From positions 83,641,836 to 83,705,835 of the forward strand of contig OY757904.1 of NCBI GenBank assembly GCA_963585895.1: a DNA stretch of 64,000 bases. The letters run 5' to 3'. The position numbers were made by a program, and so were the translations under genes. The notes beneath the pieces are model-generated. The model saw only the letters and a program-made list of their open reading frames with translations. It ran no database searches and was not told where the DNA came from. This document shows positions 32,872-44,006 of the stretch, piece by piece. The stretch is from Sepioteuthis lessoniana (lineage: Eukaryota; Mollusca; Cephalopoda; Myopsida; Loliginidae). Positions within the stretch are counted from its first letter, which is position 1. The number at the start of each line of letters is the position of its first letter.

Positions 32872-34387
32872 TAGTGACACGCATAAGTATTGGATACATG
32901 TTATTTCTTGTTATAATTCTAGTTTATGTTCACCATTTTGCCTGGTAAGTAATTTGGTAAGTAATATCTCGTAAAGTTGTATGTGGAAGGAAAATTAAAG
33001 ACTCATGGTTGAATCCTTTTTTTTTTCTATAAAAGTTCAAAATTACCCTATGCCAAAGTATTGGATACATGTCACTTTTTTCAAATTTCCAATCGAAAAT
33101 TTATATTTTAAAAGACTTTAAATATTCAAATTTTCGATAGTATTTGAATGTTATCTCTGACCAATCAGAGAAGCACACAATTTTTTACGTGATAGTGCTA
33201 CTAATCATCTGACTCTTTGATGTACATTTTGCAATTCAAGGATTAAAAATGGCAAAAACTAAAGAATTATCCAGAGATATGCGAGATAGAATCATAGAAC
33301 TTCACAAAGGAAGACAAGGTTACCGAGAAATTAGCAAAGAAATGAATCTAGCACTAAGTACAACAGGAAATATCATCAGAAAGTATAAGAAGTATGGCGA
33401 CGGTACAGCAGACCTTCCAAGAAATGGAAGACCGAGAAAAATTAATGAGCGTACTTCAAGGTGGATCAGCAGATGTGTGCAAATAAACCCCTTAATTACT
33501 CCTTCAGGAATTAAAACTGATCTTGAGGGTGCAGGAATTAATGTAAGTAAGGATACCATTAGCAGAGCTCTGTATCGTACCGGCTTTCATTCAAGATCAC
33601 CAAGAAAAGTGCCTTAACTGAAAACCAAACATGTCAAAGACCGATTAAAGTTTATCGAAGCTTATGAAAAGAAAGGTATGTAGTTTTGGGAAAAGGTAAT
33701 CTAGTCAGATGAAACGAAAGTTGAACTATTCGGAAGGAACACAGCGACAAGTGTTTGGCAAAAAATGGCACTGCCTTCAAGAAGCACACTACCATTGCCA
33801 CAGTTAAGTTTGGGGGTGGTTCCATTATGATATGGGGATGCTTTTCATCCAAGGGCACTCGTGAGTTACAAGTTATCCACGGTAGAATGGATGGTAGCAT
33901 GTACAGGGAGATTCTAGAGGAGAACCTTCTGAAATCTGCAATGGTATTAGTACTCTCAATTGGCCAAGTCAGTCTCCTGACTTGAATCCAATTGAGAATT
34001 TGTGGAACACTTTGAAGGTTAAAGTTCATAAGCGGAATCCACAAAGTATCAAGCAATTAGAGGAATTATGCAAGGAAGAATGGGGTAAAGTAACGCTGGA
34101 TCAGTATGGAAAACTTGTGGCCAACTATAGAAAGCGACTGGAAGCAGTGAAACAAAACAGAGGCTACGCAACAAAATATTAAATTGATGTATCCAATATG
34201 TTTGCATTGGCTAATTTTGAACTTTGACTAAAAAAAATAGATTCAACCATGAGTTTCTAAATTTCCTTCCACATACAACTAAAACAGCTTTACGAGATAT
34301 TACTTACCAAATATCAGGCAAAATGGCGAACATAAACTAGAGTTATAACAGAAAATAACACGTATCCAATACTTATGCGTGTTACTA
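32872..34387 (+). mobile_element. Tc1-like transposon with long IR/DR ends
   Basis: The terminal inverted repeats are about 165 bp. They begin AGTGACACGCATAAGTATTGG on the left and, inverted, AGTAACACGCATAAGTATTGG on the right. Each long repeat holds a second copy of the AAGTATTGGATACATG core about 185 bp further in (33057-33075, and 34187-34203 inverted). This is the IR/DR layout of two transposase binding sites per end, known from Sleeping Beauty-type elements. Both ends sit in TA tracts. The transposase between them is broken. Confidence 0.92.
33249..34182 (+). pseudogene. Tc1 transposase, broken
   Basis: Cut-and-paste DDE transposase of the Tc1 group. The start ATG at 33249 opens MAKTKELSRDMRDRIIELHK, a paired-like helix-turn-helix DNA-binding domain (residues about 10-110), including GRQGYREISKEM and GRPRKI. 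A TAA ends this frame at 33617, and two TAG codons follow near 33681 and 33703. The first catalytic Asp survives in SDETK (about 33706). A frame shift near 33750 leads to FGGGSIMIWGCFSSKGT. The stretch that should carry the second catalytic Asp is deleted near 33942. The last part, SPDLNPIENLWNTLK, keeps the final Glu, and the frame ends at 34182 with RGYATKY. Not functional, but the domain order is complete enough for a firm family call. Confidence 0.93.
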
Positions 34388-34399
34388 TATATATATATA

Positions 34400-35006
34400 T
34401 GTATACGTTGAAAAGATAGATTTGTAGTGAATCTATCAGCATGATAGAAATATGTGGAAAGTGGGATAAATCAAACACTTAACTCAAATTTAGATGTGTG
34501 ATATTTCGTTTGGGCTTTATTTCATCTTCACGAACTTCTTCAAGACCTTAAAATCTTTAATCATTTGGTGGATGTTTTGGGCGATTCTGTTCGTGAAGTT
34601 GTGGTGTTTATGTTGTTCGAGGGACAGTTGGTTGGCTTCGTGAAATAGTGCTGTGGCTTCATGGTTTAGAACGGTTTTAGATGTTTCTAAGTATTCTTGT
34701 ATGTGACGTAGAAAAATGTGATGCAGGAGTTTGTATGCATTTGGGTATTACCTTCTCCACAATTTATCTTTTAGAAAGACCCTCCTGTTCTTGTGGGAGT
34801 GAACTGCGATAATCTGTCTTTTGTATTTGTGCAGTTTTTTTGTCCATTCCGACGTTATGTTGAAAGGGTGGATTCGTAGTGAATCTGACAGTAGACGATA
34901 GAAATGTGTGAAAAAGTTGGATAGATCAAACACTTACGTCGAACGAAATATCACACAACTAAATTTGAGTTAAGTGTTTGAGTTATCCAACTTTCCATAT
35001 ATTTCT

Positions 35007-35012
<6 letters not shown>
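34400..35012 (-). mobile_element. Inverted-repeat unit with unknown coding relic
   Basis: Arms at 34443-34510 and 34942-35011 are reverse complements with only a few differences (the core GAGTTAAGTGTTTGA occurs in both). A direct copy of the left part (GTAGTGAATCT ... GATCAAACACTTA) also lies at 34870-34935, so the right end is palindromic. Between the arms the minus strand looks like protein-coding DNA. The mix of direct and inverted terminal copies is unlike a simple TIR transposon. Penelope-like or MITE-like origin is possible. Confidence 0.6.
34516..34933 (-). pseudogene. Unknown coding relic between inverted repeats
   Basis: The minus strand reads open for about 60 codons from an ATG at 34933, with EWTKKLHKYKRQIIAVHSHK and FLKDKLWRR, to a TAA at 34750. 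It then continues in the same frame for another 75 codons with NAYKLLHHIFLRHIQEYLET, LNHEATALFHEANQLSLEQH and IHQMIKDFKVLKKFVKMK. Lys/His-rich, predicted helical and cytosolic, no zinc-finger or DDE signature. Composition and length of open frame exceed what its AT-rich surroundings give by chance. I do not recognise the family. Confidence 0.5.
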
Positions 35013-35052
<40 letters not shown>

Positions 35053-35083
35053 GTTAGTCCATATATATATATATATATATATA
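35011..35083. repeat. (TA)n runs with GAGGTTAGTC between
   Basis: TA at 35011-35049 and 35062-35083. The string TATGAGGTTAGTC occurs after each, so the terminal motif of the next mariner fossil and part of its TA flank are duplicated. Confidence 0.85.
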
Positions 35084-35088
35084 TGTAT

Positions 35089-35850
35089 GAGGTTAGTCTA
35101 TAAATAATGCCTAATTTAAGTATCAGAAAAATATTTAAAAAATAACACTTACTCATGATTTATTCAGTAATATAACCTCCTTCCAACTATTCACAGGCTT
35201 CATAAAACTATGTTTGTAAAAGTCTTTTGATTTGGATAAAAGTGTGTCGAGAGGTTAGTTTTAAGAAATAGTCCATTTAGATGATTTTGTCTACTCTAAA
35301 ATCGAGCCAATCAGATGTAAGGTCTAGAGAATAGAAAGAGGTGAGAATTTTTCACAATGAAGACTTTCAAACTTTTTAGGGGGATCCCATTTAGCAAAGA
35401 TCTTATCCAAAAGATTTCAGTGAATTATCAAGGTGGAACACCCACCAATATGACTGATCAAACTGAAGCTCTTTTCCTTCAAAGGAGTGTTGAAACATTC
35501 CAACTGCAGAGAAAAAATGATTGCGGTAATTAAAAAATTGATTGATAGCAACTCAAAATGAACCATACCAACACAGTCCCACCGAAACGTATGCCCATTT
35601 TGAGATATGCTTTTGCCTCCAGTAAGCCATTCTTTACTCATACTTGTAAAGTATCTATTTCGTTAATCTGTCGCACTCCTCCCCACAAAACAATTAAAGT
35701 GTGTTTACAAGAAGACAGAGGTGCAGATATCTACTCTTGTCTCACAGTTAGCTTCTTTCAACTCATGGTGAATCCATTTTCAAGTTTAGGCATCTATCCA
35801 AATTGTTGCAGACGATGGTAAACTATTGCATGTCTTGAATTCAGTTTTTA
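35089..35850 (-). pseudogene. Mariner transposase fossil
   Basis: Minus-strand remnant of a mariner transposase. Readable pieces: KEWLTGGKSISQNGH then DCVGMVHFELL (about 35540-35640, the region after the first catalytic Asp), an LKEKSFSLISHIGG-like stretch before the second Asp region, and weaker N-terminal similarity up to about 35850. A GAGGTTAGTCTATAAATAATGC end at 35089 looks like one terminal repeat; the opposite end was not found. At least one frame shift near 35420 and several stops. Confidence 0.75.
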
Positions 35851-36370
35851 ATTCTTAAACTGTCGTAACCTTTGTCTAAATCTTTAAAACTGTCTTCGAC
35901 ATTTTCTTTCATTTAAAAATTACTGTGGATATTTCCATTTCCTTCGGCAGCATTATGGCCTTTTTTAAACACATAGAAAATTTATTTGCTTCGGAGACAC
36001 ATTCATTATCAGGAGAATCAAATTAATAAGTAAGTTAGTTGAATCGTACAATGGTGACGTAATACACTCATTTAAACAGGTACAATCATTGTTTGTATTG
36101 TTATCATTTAGGTATTTTAAAATAGAAAAAATATCATTCAATTTACGTATCAGTTTCCGTCTCTCTAGAATTCAAATTGATGTAGTTTCGGTTGAATTGC
36201 AGTTGTCAAAGTTAGGAGAAAAAGTCAAACTTGCAGACAGATTGCCAGATGCAATTAGCACCCCAGGTAGATAAGAGACTATTTCGGTTGAAAAGTTGAA
36301 GAATTGATAAAATAATAATGATATTTTACTTACTTAAGAACTTCAAAAAATATTTTGAGATACCACAGTT
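35851..36370. other. Unassigned, no gene seen
   Basis: Could hold the lost 5' end of the mariner fossil, but no terminal repeat was found. Confidence 0.4.
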
Positions 36371-36374
36371 TTAC

Positions 36375-36431
36375 AAGAAGAAGAAGAAGAAGAAGAAGAA
36401 GAAGAAGAAGAAGAAGAAGAAGAAGAGGAGG
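36375..36431. repeat. (GAA)n/(GAG)n
   Basis: About 50 bases of GAA followed by GAG units. Confidence 0.95.
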
Positions 36432-38060
36432 AGGCTATTTTTGCTCCGACCATTCTAAACGTTAATTTACAGATAAACAAGGTAATACTTTTTAAAGGAA
36501 AGAACATAAATTAGTGTCAAGTCTTGTCATTACGGTTTTATAGCAACCCAATTGCAAGTGTTTTTACTTCAAAACATCTCCTTACTTTTACAGACTTTTC
36601 CAACTGTTTCCATTTAATATTAGAATCGTTATTTACCGTCAGCGCCGATTACCATTAAAGCAACATGCGGTTCTGTAGACTAAATAAGAAAAAAAATTGG
36701 ATTTGAAAATGTCAAATAATTTGATCAAATTTGAATCATATGACTTAGAAAAACATTTTTATCTCGTATGTTACAAACGCATCTCCTGATTGTATTGTGT
36801 GTCTATGAAATTTTGCAAGTACGAAGCTTATTTTAATATCGTTGTTTGTTAACAACTGTTCCATAGTCTAAGTGGTCATTTTTAATCAGGTTGCTTTACT
36901 TTGTGAAGAGATTTTATACTTAGAAGCTGTTACTTCTGGTTCCATATATAAAGAAATTATTTAATTGCAATTCTGAATGTTAGGCCAGTAAAGTTTTGCT
37001 TACTTTAAGAATACCACCATTTAGAGTTAGGAGGTTGGTATTTTTCGCCATCTGTCGAAGAAATAAAATTTTAAAAAAGCAAAAACAGAAACGTCTTATC
37101 TTTAGATTTTCTTTTATACTACTACACATTTTCCCCTTTTTCTCCCAGAATCATAGATAAAACTATTTCCACATGTTTAACAAACAGAAATTCCATGACT
37201 AAGAGTCTTGAAAGAAAAATGTTACTATTTTTTAAAGACTTTATATAAACAATGCTGTTTTTGTCTTTATATTTACTTTTAGTATCAAAACTAAAGGTTA
37301 AATAAACTTTACCATAAATTCCTTGACTACCTTTGCCGAAAAAAATACCAAACTGAGGATTTTAAATCCCTGATAACTGTAATCACATACTCGCTCATTA
37401 ATTCCTCTTTTCAAGAAAACGATTCAACAAATGTGAGCGAAATATTGTCTGACATGTTTTCATAACGATGGCAGCAATTCTTTCTATCTTTAGAATACAC
37501 TGTGTTAGTTGTGTTTATTTGTGCCTTAAAAGAGAAGAGACCAAAATATAGAATATACAGGAATTAATTTTATCAAGATAAAAATATGATTATTTCACAA
37601 AAGCAACCTGCTTAACGTCAGTTTTTTGCACTGACATTAAGAAATCTGAGCTTTGGCAAAGCGTAATTCGAATTTTAAAGCATGAAGATCGTTGCAGTAC
37701 ACTTTTACCATCATTTGTCTAGCTTTTTTCAGGGCTAAGATGTGTTTGATAAATCTCAATAATAAAAGAAACAAGAATATTTTGAGAATTTAAAAGTATG
37801 TCTCTAAAAATTACTTTCAACTAAAATGAAGACGTCTAGAAGGCTATCATAAAGGACTACCTCCAGTCCTCACTGCATACCTAGTATTCGTAATCTCAGG
37901 AGAGACTAAGCTTAGTAACTACTAGTCACGTATTAAATGATACTGAGGGAATCGTTATAGTTCAGTAAGAAGTATTTTTAATGAAAAGAAGACACATTTA
38001 GTTGTAGAGCCAGTATGACTTCATCCAAGTTACTTAGGGTCTGAATAAATTAAAAACAGC
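36432..38060. other. Longest repeat-poor stretch, no gene seen
   Basis: About 1.6 kb without microsatellites, SINE pieces or transposase motifs and with no frame above 60 codons. Candidate for unique intronic or intergenic host DNA. Confidence 0.4.
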
Positions 38061-38229
38061 CTTTTTGACAGGCGTTTGAATATAATGTCTGTATTCTCTG
38101 CAGAGAAAGTGGTGCACTGTAAAAATGGCACAAGTGGGAAAATAGGAAAAAATGACTCAAAGCGAAAACATACTGGAAAAATTAAATGCACACGTTATCG
38201 ATTCCGTAAGTTCTTTAAAAGATCTATAA

Positions 38230-38460
38230 ATATCGAACCAGTAACTCTGATCAGAGAAAATGTGACTCCTGTTTCAATTGTCATTGTTTCTGTTACCAGT
38301 GGTTCAATTGCAGGAATTCTAGTTCAATTGTTAATGGTTCAATTCACTAATAACAAACCAGTAATGCTCTAATCCAACACCGGCTGACTCCTGATTCAGT
38401 CGTCATTGGTTTTGTAGTCAGTGGTTCAATTACGGGAATTTTGGTTCAATTACTGAACAT
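38230..38460. repeat. Two tandem copies of a 120-bp unit
   Basis: ACCAGTAA(C/T)(T)CT ... GACTCCTG(T)TTCA ... GTCATTG(T/G)TT ... CAGTGGTTCAATT ... GGTTCAATT is read twice, from 38238 and from about 38358. GGTTCAATT also recurs within each unit. A 98-residue frame over the first copy has no known family. Confidence 0.75.
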
Positions 38461-38704
38461 AGCATACAACTAGAAACATCATGGAAGTTATGCAAAGTAA
38501 TAAAGGAAAAGAGAAGATCTGCTTTCTAGGTTACATGTATACAAAACAGATTGCAAGATCAACAACTATCAGTTGGAGATGTGTTAAGAGAAAATCTTTT
38601 GATAAAGGCACCATGATCACCAACCTGGATATAACTGATCCTGTACCAGCTAAAAACCACAACCACGCTCCCGATTATGCAGTTATTGCTTTTAAATGTA
38701 GATA

Positions 38705-39470
38705 TAATTTTCTTTGTATGAGTATGACACTAAACTCCATTTAATGGTGAGACTCCAATTCTGCAGCTCTAAGAAATGATGAGTACACATTCATTATCAT
38801 TATTCTCAGCTCCACTTACCTGGAGTGATAGGCACTATCTACGGGTCAAATGAATCTGTTTGAAAATTATTCATATTAGATTAGAATAGATGATACCATT
38901 TAACTGCGTTTGAATTGTAAATTAAGTAACAATTCTTAATACAAATTAAGAATTGTTACTTCAAGTTATAATTGCTTACTAAAGAGTAGTAGTTTTAGTT
39001 ACTTGATACCATATAACAATGTGCAAACAAATGAACTGTTAGGGTTTATGGGTCAAATTTATTTATTTTAAAATGATTTGTATTCCACTTGAAACCATAT
39101 AATTGTGTGAAAATTATTTGTATTAAAAATTTGGAGCTAAGATTGTTCACTGAATACTTAGTTACTTTAAACTATATCATGGCTTGCAAATTATTTATGT
39201 TAGATAGGAATACTTGAAAACATATAACTACAAATAAATGATCATCATCAAATATGAATACTTGCTTTAAACTACATAATTGTTTTTAAATTATTAGTGT
39301 AGAAAAACTTGATGGCAAGCAACTAATTACACAGAAATTAAAAATGTAATGAAAAATTGAAAATATAATTATGATTGCAATCAAATATTTACAAATGAAT
39401 CAAATTACGGTATTAAATAACACAAGGAGTTGATATGCCACTAAAATATACCAACCCAGTAACTAAATAG
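38705..39470 (+). repeat. SINE-K copy with long body
   Basis: Starts at GAGTATGACACTAAACTCC (the head is missing), has six or more body units (AATACTTGAAANCATATAACT and variants, including an AATTAAGAATTGTTACTT inverted pair at about 38925-38960), the pre-tail ATTTACAAATGAATCAAAT and a tail at 39410-39450. Confidence 0.75.
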
Positions 39471-39684
39471 TGACAAGTAGCTTGTTATAAAGAAAAATCA
39501 AAACATTATGGTCAGTTAGCAGATAAACAAGACATTGTCAGTTGTAAGGGAATTTTGTCTCACAGCTCAAAAGCTGTGCTAAACGAAAGGGTTCATTACT
39601 TGAGGACGTATAGCAAAAGGTTTGAAACTCTTGTTAGCATTTTAAACACTGGAAGTTTGATTGCTGACTACAAGATCGACTTTT

Positions 39685-40010
39685 AAATTTTGATGGATTG
39701 ATTTTAATGGCATGTCAACACATTCGGGTTTTTTCATGTCTAAACGTTAAGGAATCACGTAATTCTACGTTTGCATTGACGTTTTTTAGTCTTTCTGTGA
39801 CTTAAGATTTTTTGCACGCAGTTATACGATATCAAGTATTCCAATCGAATACAAATAATTTTTCAACATATATTTGACCCATAAATAGGATCCTAACAAG
39901 TATTACAACTCAAGTTCAGAGTGGACCTGGGAGTAATGGCAATGAAGGGGTACTCTATATTCCCCTGAGCTCCAGAACTGAAACCACGCGACCGGATGCA
40001 GGTTAATGTC
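39685..40010 (-). repeat. SINE-K copy, inverted
   Basis: Inverted tail piece at 39695-39730 (AATGGCATGTCAACA). Body unit at 39820-39870. Head-side blocks ATTTGACCCATAAATAGGATCC, AGAGTGGACCTGGGAGTAAT and TCCCCTGAGCTCCAGAACTG to about 40005. A 90-bp unrelated segment separates tail from body. It converges tail-to-tail with the plus copy ending at 39470. Confidence 0.65.
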
Positions 40011-41570
40011 GTACGCACATCTCACTGCAGTTGAGCAGTTCTTCAACGTTAAAATACAAAGGTTTTTCGAATTCATTTGTTACAGAAAAAAACATGTTAA
40101 CTTTTTAGTCTCTAGGCTTCTCATTGCCACAAATAAATCTATAGCTCATATAAAAGTTTTTATAGTTATCAAATGCTGCAAATATTTGCAATTGTTAAGG
40201 AATCTTCTATTCTTCAGGGTTAAAATCAAATTTCAGTTTCTGAAAAGCAAATAGAATGTCATAAATTTGTGAGTTCATTGACAAAAGGTTCAGCGAATCT
40301 CTATTTGAAATTTTCTGTGTTATTTACAGGGTTCTGCTTACAGGACTATACTACAATATCAATTTTATTTGGTAAAGCTCCCTGTATATGGCCGCAGATA
40401 TCAGAGAATGATCCTAACCACCCCTTATTCTAATACTGGAAATATAATGTGCGCAATCAGTAAAATCGCCTAATGGCACGTAGGACATGAGGGATATGAC
40501 ACTGTGTTTAGATTCGAAGTGTCAGTAGGATACGTTGATAACTGAATGCTGTTCCTAAAATTTCAGCCCTGGATAATCACGTTTCTCATTCAATGTACAA
40601 ATTTTGGTGTTGTAAGACATGTTCGTAAATCTCTTGAACTGGCTTAAAAGTTAACATTGTCGTTTCGGTTCTTTATTATCTCATGAGAATAAGAAGTTAG
40701 AAGAGAGAACATTGTTTTCATCGTTATTTTGAATAATTCTGGATATTCTACTTTGGTAAAACCTCCAAACATAACAAGTAAGAACTTTTAAAAGCACAAC
40801 TTTCTTTTTCAAAGACTTGAAACGTATGAAAATGTTATTTGACAGTCTCACTCGAATTCTTTTACTAAATAAATTAATAAAAGTTTCATTAAAAGAATTA
40901 TGTTATGAAATTAGATTTTACAATGAAAAGACTTCAAGAACCCGAGAAATCTAAAGGTTATATTTTGAGAAATAGAATGAATAACACTAAAGACAACCTT
41001 GGTACCAATGCAAAACCGTAGAAAACTACTTTGATCTCAAATTCCCTACACTTACATTCAAATGTTAAGAAAATGAAAAATTCTCTTTCAAGCATATATT
41101 TTACATGTGACTTATCGAGACTGAACATATTTCCCAACCCTTTTTCTTTTTTTTTTTTAACTTTTTAGTTCGGGAATTGTACAGTGAATCGTAATCTTAT
41201 TCTACTGACCAACTCCAAGACCACCATCATCCGCCGCAAAATACCGTACGTGGGCGTTTTAAACTATTAAGTCGGCTTATCTAATAATTTATTTCCACTT
41301 CTTTTTCTAAAGTGCCACCTTTGGCTCATTGATAGGAAATAACAGATTACTAGTCGAAAGAAGTTACTATTTTCTTTGAATATATTTATCTCACAACCCC
41401 AATGAATATTTTTCGGAGCAAAGAACCAATATACTTTGACCTGCTTTAGACAAAGAAACGGAATTAAAATTCAATCTTAATTTTTTGCGAGATTTAACTG
41501 AAATACCTACCATCAAATTTTTTTCTGAGTGTTATAGTTCTCTTTACTTTAATCAATTTTTCTTGGTTGT
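40011..41570. other. Unassigned, no gene seen
   Basis: About 1.5 kb without recognised elements or coding frames above 82 codons. Confidence 0.4.
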
Positions 41571-41576
41571 GTTGCC

Positions 41577-41730
41577 AGACTGAACTTCTATTTGACCGGC
41601 TTTTCTAGACTACATTCCTATCCAACTGGCTTTGCTAAACTGCACTTCTATTTGGCCGGCTTTGCTAGACTGCCTTCCTGTCTGACAGGGTTTGCTAAAT
41701 TGCACTCCTATCTGGCCAGCTTTGCCTGAC
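41577..41730. repeat. Minisatellite, four units of about 38 bp
   Basis: Unit: CACTTCTATTTGGCCGGC followed by TTTGCTAGACTG, repeated four times with several differences per unit. Confidence 0.85.
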
Positions 41731-41889
41731 TGATCAACCCTCTAAATATCAAACTAATTGTCAAATTTATTTTCTCATATACATTTTTACATGAAACATA
41801 CAATGTCACATTAAGCTTACAATCAAATCGTTGATGTATTTGATTGAAAAATGCTTGGAGCAAGGATAGATAATAGAGAAAGTGATTTC

Positions 41890-41958
41890 GGAATACAGAG
41901 ACAGAGAGAGACACAGAGAGAAACATAGAGAGACATAGAGAGAGAGACAGAGAGAAAT
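41890..41958. repeat. (GA)n/(GACA)n tract
   Basis: Imperfect purine tract with GAGA and GACA. Confidence 0.85.
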
Positions 41959-42177
41959 GAATCTTACATGCATTAATAACTACGCACGTAATTGTGTATA
42001 TAATCTACAGTACATGGCTTTTTATATTTTAATGTGTTCATTCAGTATTTTGTGTTGCCTCCAGAAGGATTCCCTGTAGTTAATGTCTATCAATTATCAG
42101 AAAGTTTATGGGCGTAAGTCACAATAGAACAAACTTTGTTCCTTTATACCAAACTATTTTTTCTTCCATATTAAAAT

Positions 42178-42400
42178 ATTTTGATGGCTTCTGTTTTTTT
42201 TTCTGATGGTGGAAAAGAAAAAAAAAAACTATTAATGGGCAGGTACTATACATCAGAATTTAGACAAATGAATGAAGCAATCAAATTAAAACGCAGAGGA
42301 AAGCTGACAACAGGTGTGCTCATGCTCCAAGATAATTTGTCCGTTCACACTGCTCAGGTTGCAGAAAAATTAGTTTCACTTTGTAATAATGAATAAAGAA
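42178..42400 (+). pseudogene. Orphan fragment of the neighbouring mariner
   Basis: Reads MASVFFSDGGKE then GRYYTSEFRQMNEAIKLKRR and VLMLQDNLSVHTAQVAEKL, the middle of a mariner transposase around the second catalytic Asp. Over about 175 bases it matches the inverted mariner at 42864-43916 with only a handful of differences, and it has no terminal repeats of its own. It looks like an inverted partial duplicate and not an independent insertion. Confidence 0.8.
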
Positions 42401-42863
42401 ATTTTTTTCAATATTCAAAAATTATGCATTGGGAAAAAGTTTATAGGAATAATGTAATGGGCTCAACGTTTTAACAAAATTATTTGTACCATATAAAATG
42501 TTAAAAATGTTAGGACAGAGAAAATTGATGACCTACAAAACGTGTTTTTTCGCAATCACCTTTATCTTTTATTACATGCTTTGTTTTTTTGTGTTTTTTT
42601 CATTTAAAAAAGACTGTCTCTTTTTGAACATCGGATATAATATCCTTATAACTAAACTGGAATTGTATGAATGGCGAAATTGGTAGGACTGAAATATTGA
42701 ATTATGACTAATCTTTCGAGTGGGGATGAAGTGACTGATTTGAAAATGAGAGTTTTAAATCCCATATTTGATCGGAGTTTGAACTTTGGCCACTTTTGTC
42801 GATAGGAAATATGCAAACTATCTTAGCTACCAACGAAGTTCTTCAATTTTGCTTGCTGTGATA

Positions 42864-43916
42864 CGAGGGTCATTCAAAAAGTTCTAAACTTCACCCAGAA
42901 AGAATCGGAGAAACAAAACAGTTTCCACTATTTTTCAATACATCGACATTAATACACTTGGTCCAGCGATGATCAATAATTTCAATCCTATCAAAGAGGA
43001 AAGAAACATCGTGGTCCTTCAAAAACTTCTCCACAAGATATATGATCTCATCGCTGCTTCCAAAATGGCGACTACATGATGGGATTTGAGTTTAGGAAAC
43101 ACGAAGAAATCAGATGGAGCTAAATCTGGTGAGTTAGGGGAAATGAGATAGCCATTCAAAGCCGCAGTTGGATTCTTCAAATACTGTGTGAACGGGCAAA
43201 TTATCTTGGAGCATGAGAACACCTGTTGTCAGCTTCCCACTGCGTTTCAATTTGATTGCTTCATTCATTTGTCTAAATTCTGATGTATAGTACCTGCCCA
43301 TTAATAGTTTTTTTTCTTTTCCACCATCAGAAAAAAAAACAGAAGCTATCACCGTGCCAAAAACGGTGCTAAGTAGAACTTCTTCGCGGGTGGAGAACCA
43401 GAGTATTTCCACGGTTTGCTTTGAATCGTTGATTCAGGTTTGAAGTGATGATGAACTCAGGTTTCATATTGAGTTACTAATCTACAATGAAAAATCTTAG
43501 GGTTATCATCCTGGAAATGTCAACCATTTTTAGCGTCAGAATTCTTGGAACCCATCATGCAGACAGTTTGCTCATCCCCAAAATCTCAAAACTAATACTT
43601 ACTGACTTAGAAGACGCCTGTCATCACTATTCACCATATGGTAAATGGCATCAACTTGTTCATAGGAATGTGGGTCCTCAACAACAAGTATCTTTCGCAG
43701 ATACTTTATGAATGCTCGGACCTTTGCTTTGTTCATTTCTAGATTTGTCACTCACTTCTCACGTTTGTATGGGCCTCACCAGTACAGACACCAAGACATA
43801 AAGCAGAATTTTTTTTGTTTTGTTTTATAAGAAGTGGTATTGCGTCACCGCAACAAAAGTATTCAGCTATGGTTCTTCTTTCTGAGTGAAGCTTAGAACT
43901 TTTTGAAGGACCCTCG
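42864..43916 (-). mobile_element. Mariner element with both ends
   Basis: The ends read CGAGGGTCATTCAAAAAGTTC at 42864 and, inverted, CGAGGGTCCTTCAAAAAGTTC at 43916. Each end is flanked by TA (42862-42863 and 43917-43918), a target-site duplication. Length is about 1.05 kb, somewhat shorter than full-length relatives. Confidence 0.92.
42880..43705 (-). pseudogene. Mariner transposase, decayed
   Basis: Minus strand. An initiating MNKAKVRAFIKYLRK (about 43733 down) is followed by a degraded DNA-binding part with stops. The best part is SVFFSDGGKEKKLLMGRYYT (about 43340), EFRQMNEAIKLKR, and VLMLQDNLPVHT with the second catalytic Asp. Then NSPDLAPSDFFVFPKLKSHH (about 43100) carries the third Asp after a frame shift, and HRWTKCINVDVL lies near the end. 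The first catalytic region was not found intact. Motifs match the mariner group that includes human SETMAR. Inactive. Confidence 0.85.
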
Positions 43917-43950
43917 TACTTCAGCATTCATATGTTTAAGTCTCGTAAAC

Positions 43951-43951
<1 letters not shown>

Positions 43952-44004
<53 letters not shown>
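43952..44004. repeat. (TA)n microsatellite
   Basis: About 52 bases of TA, 35 bp beyond the right mariner end. Confidence 0.96.
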
Positions 44005-44006
<2 letters not shown>

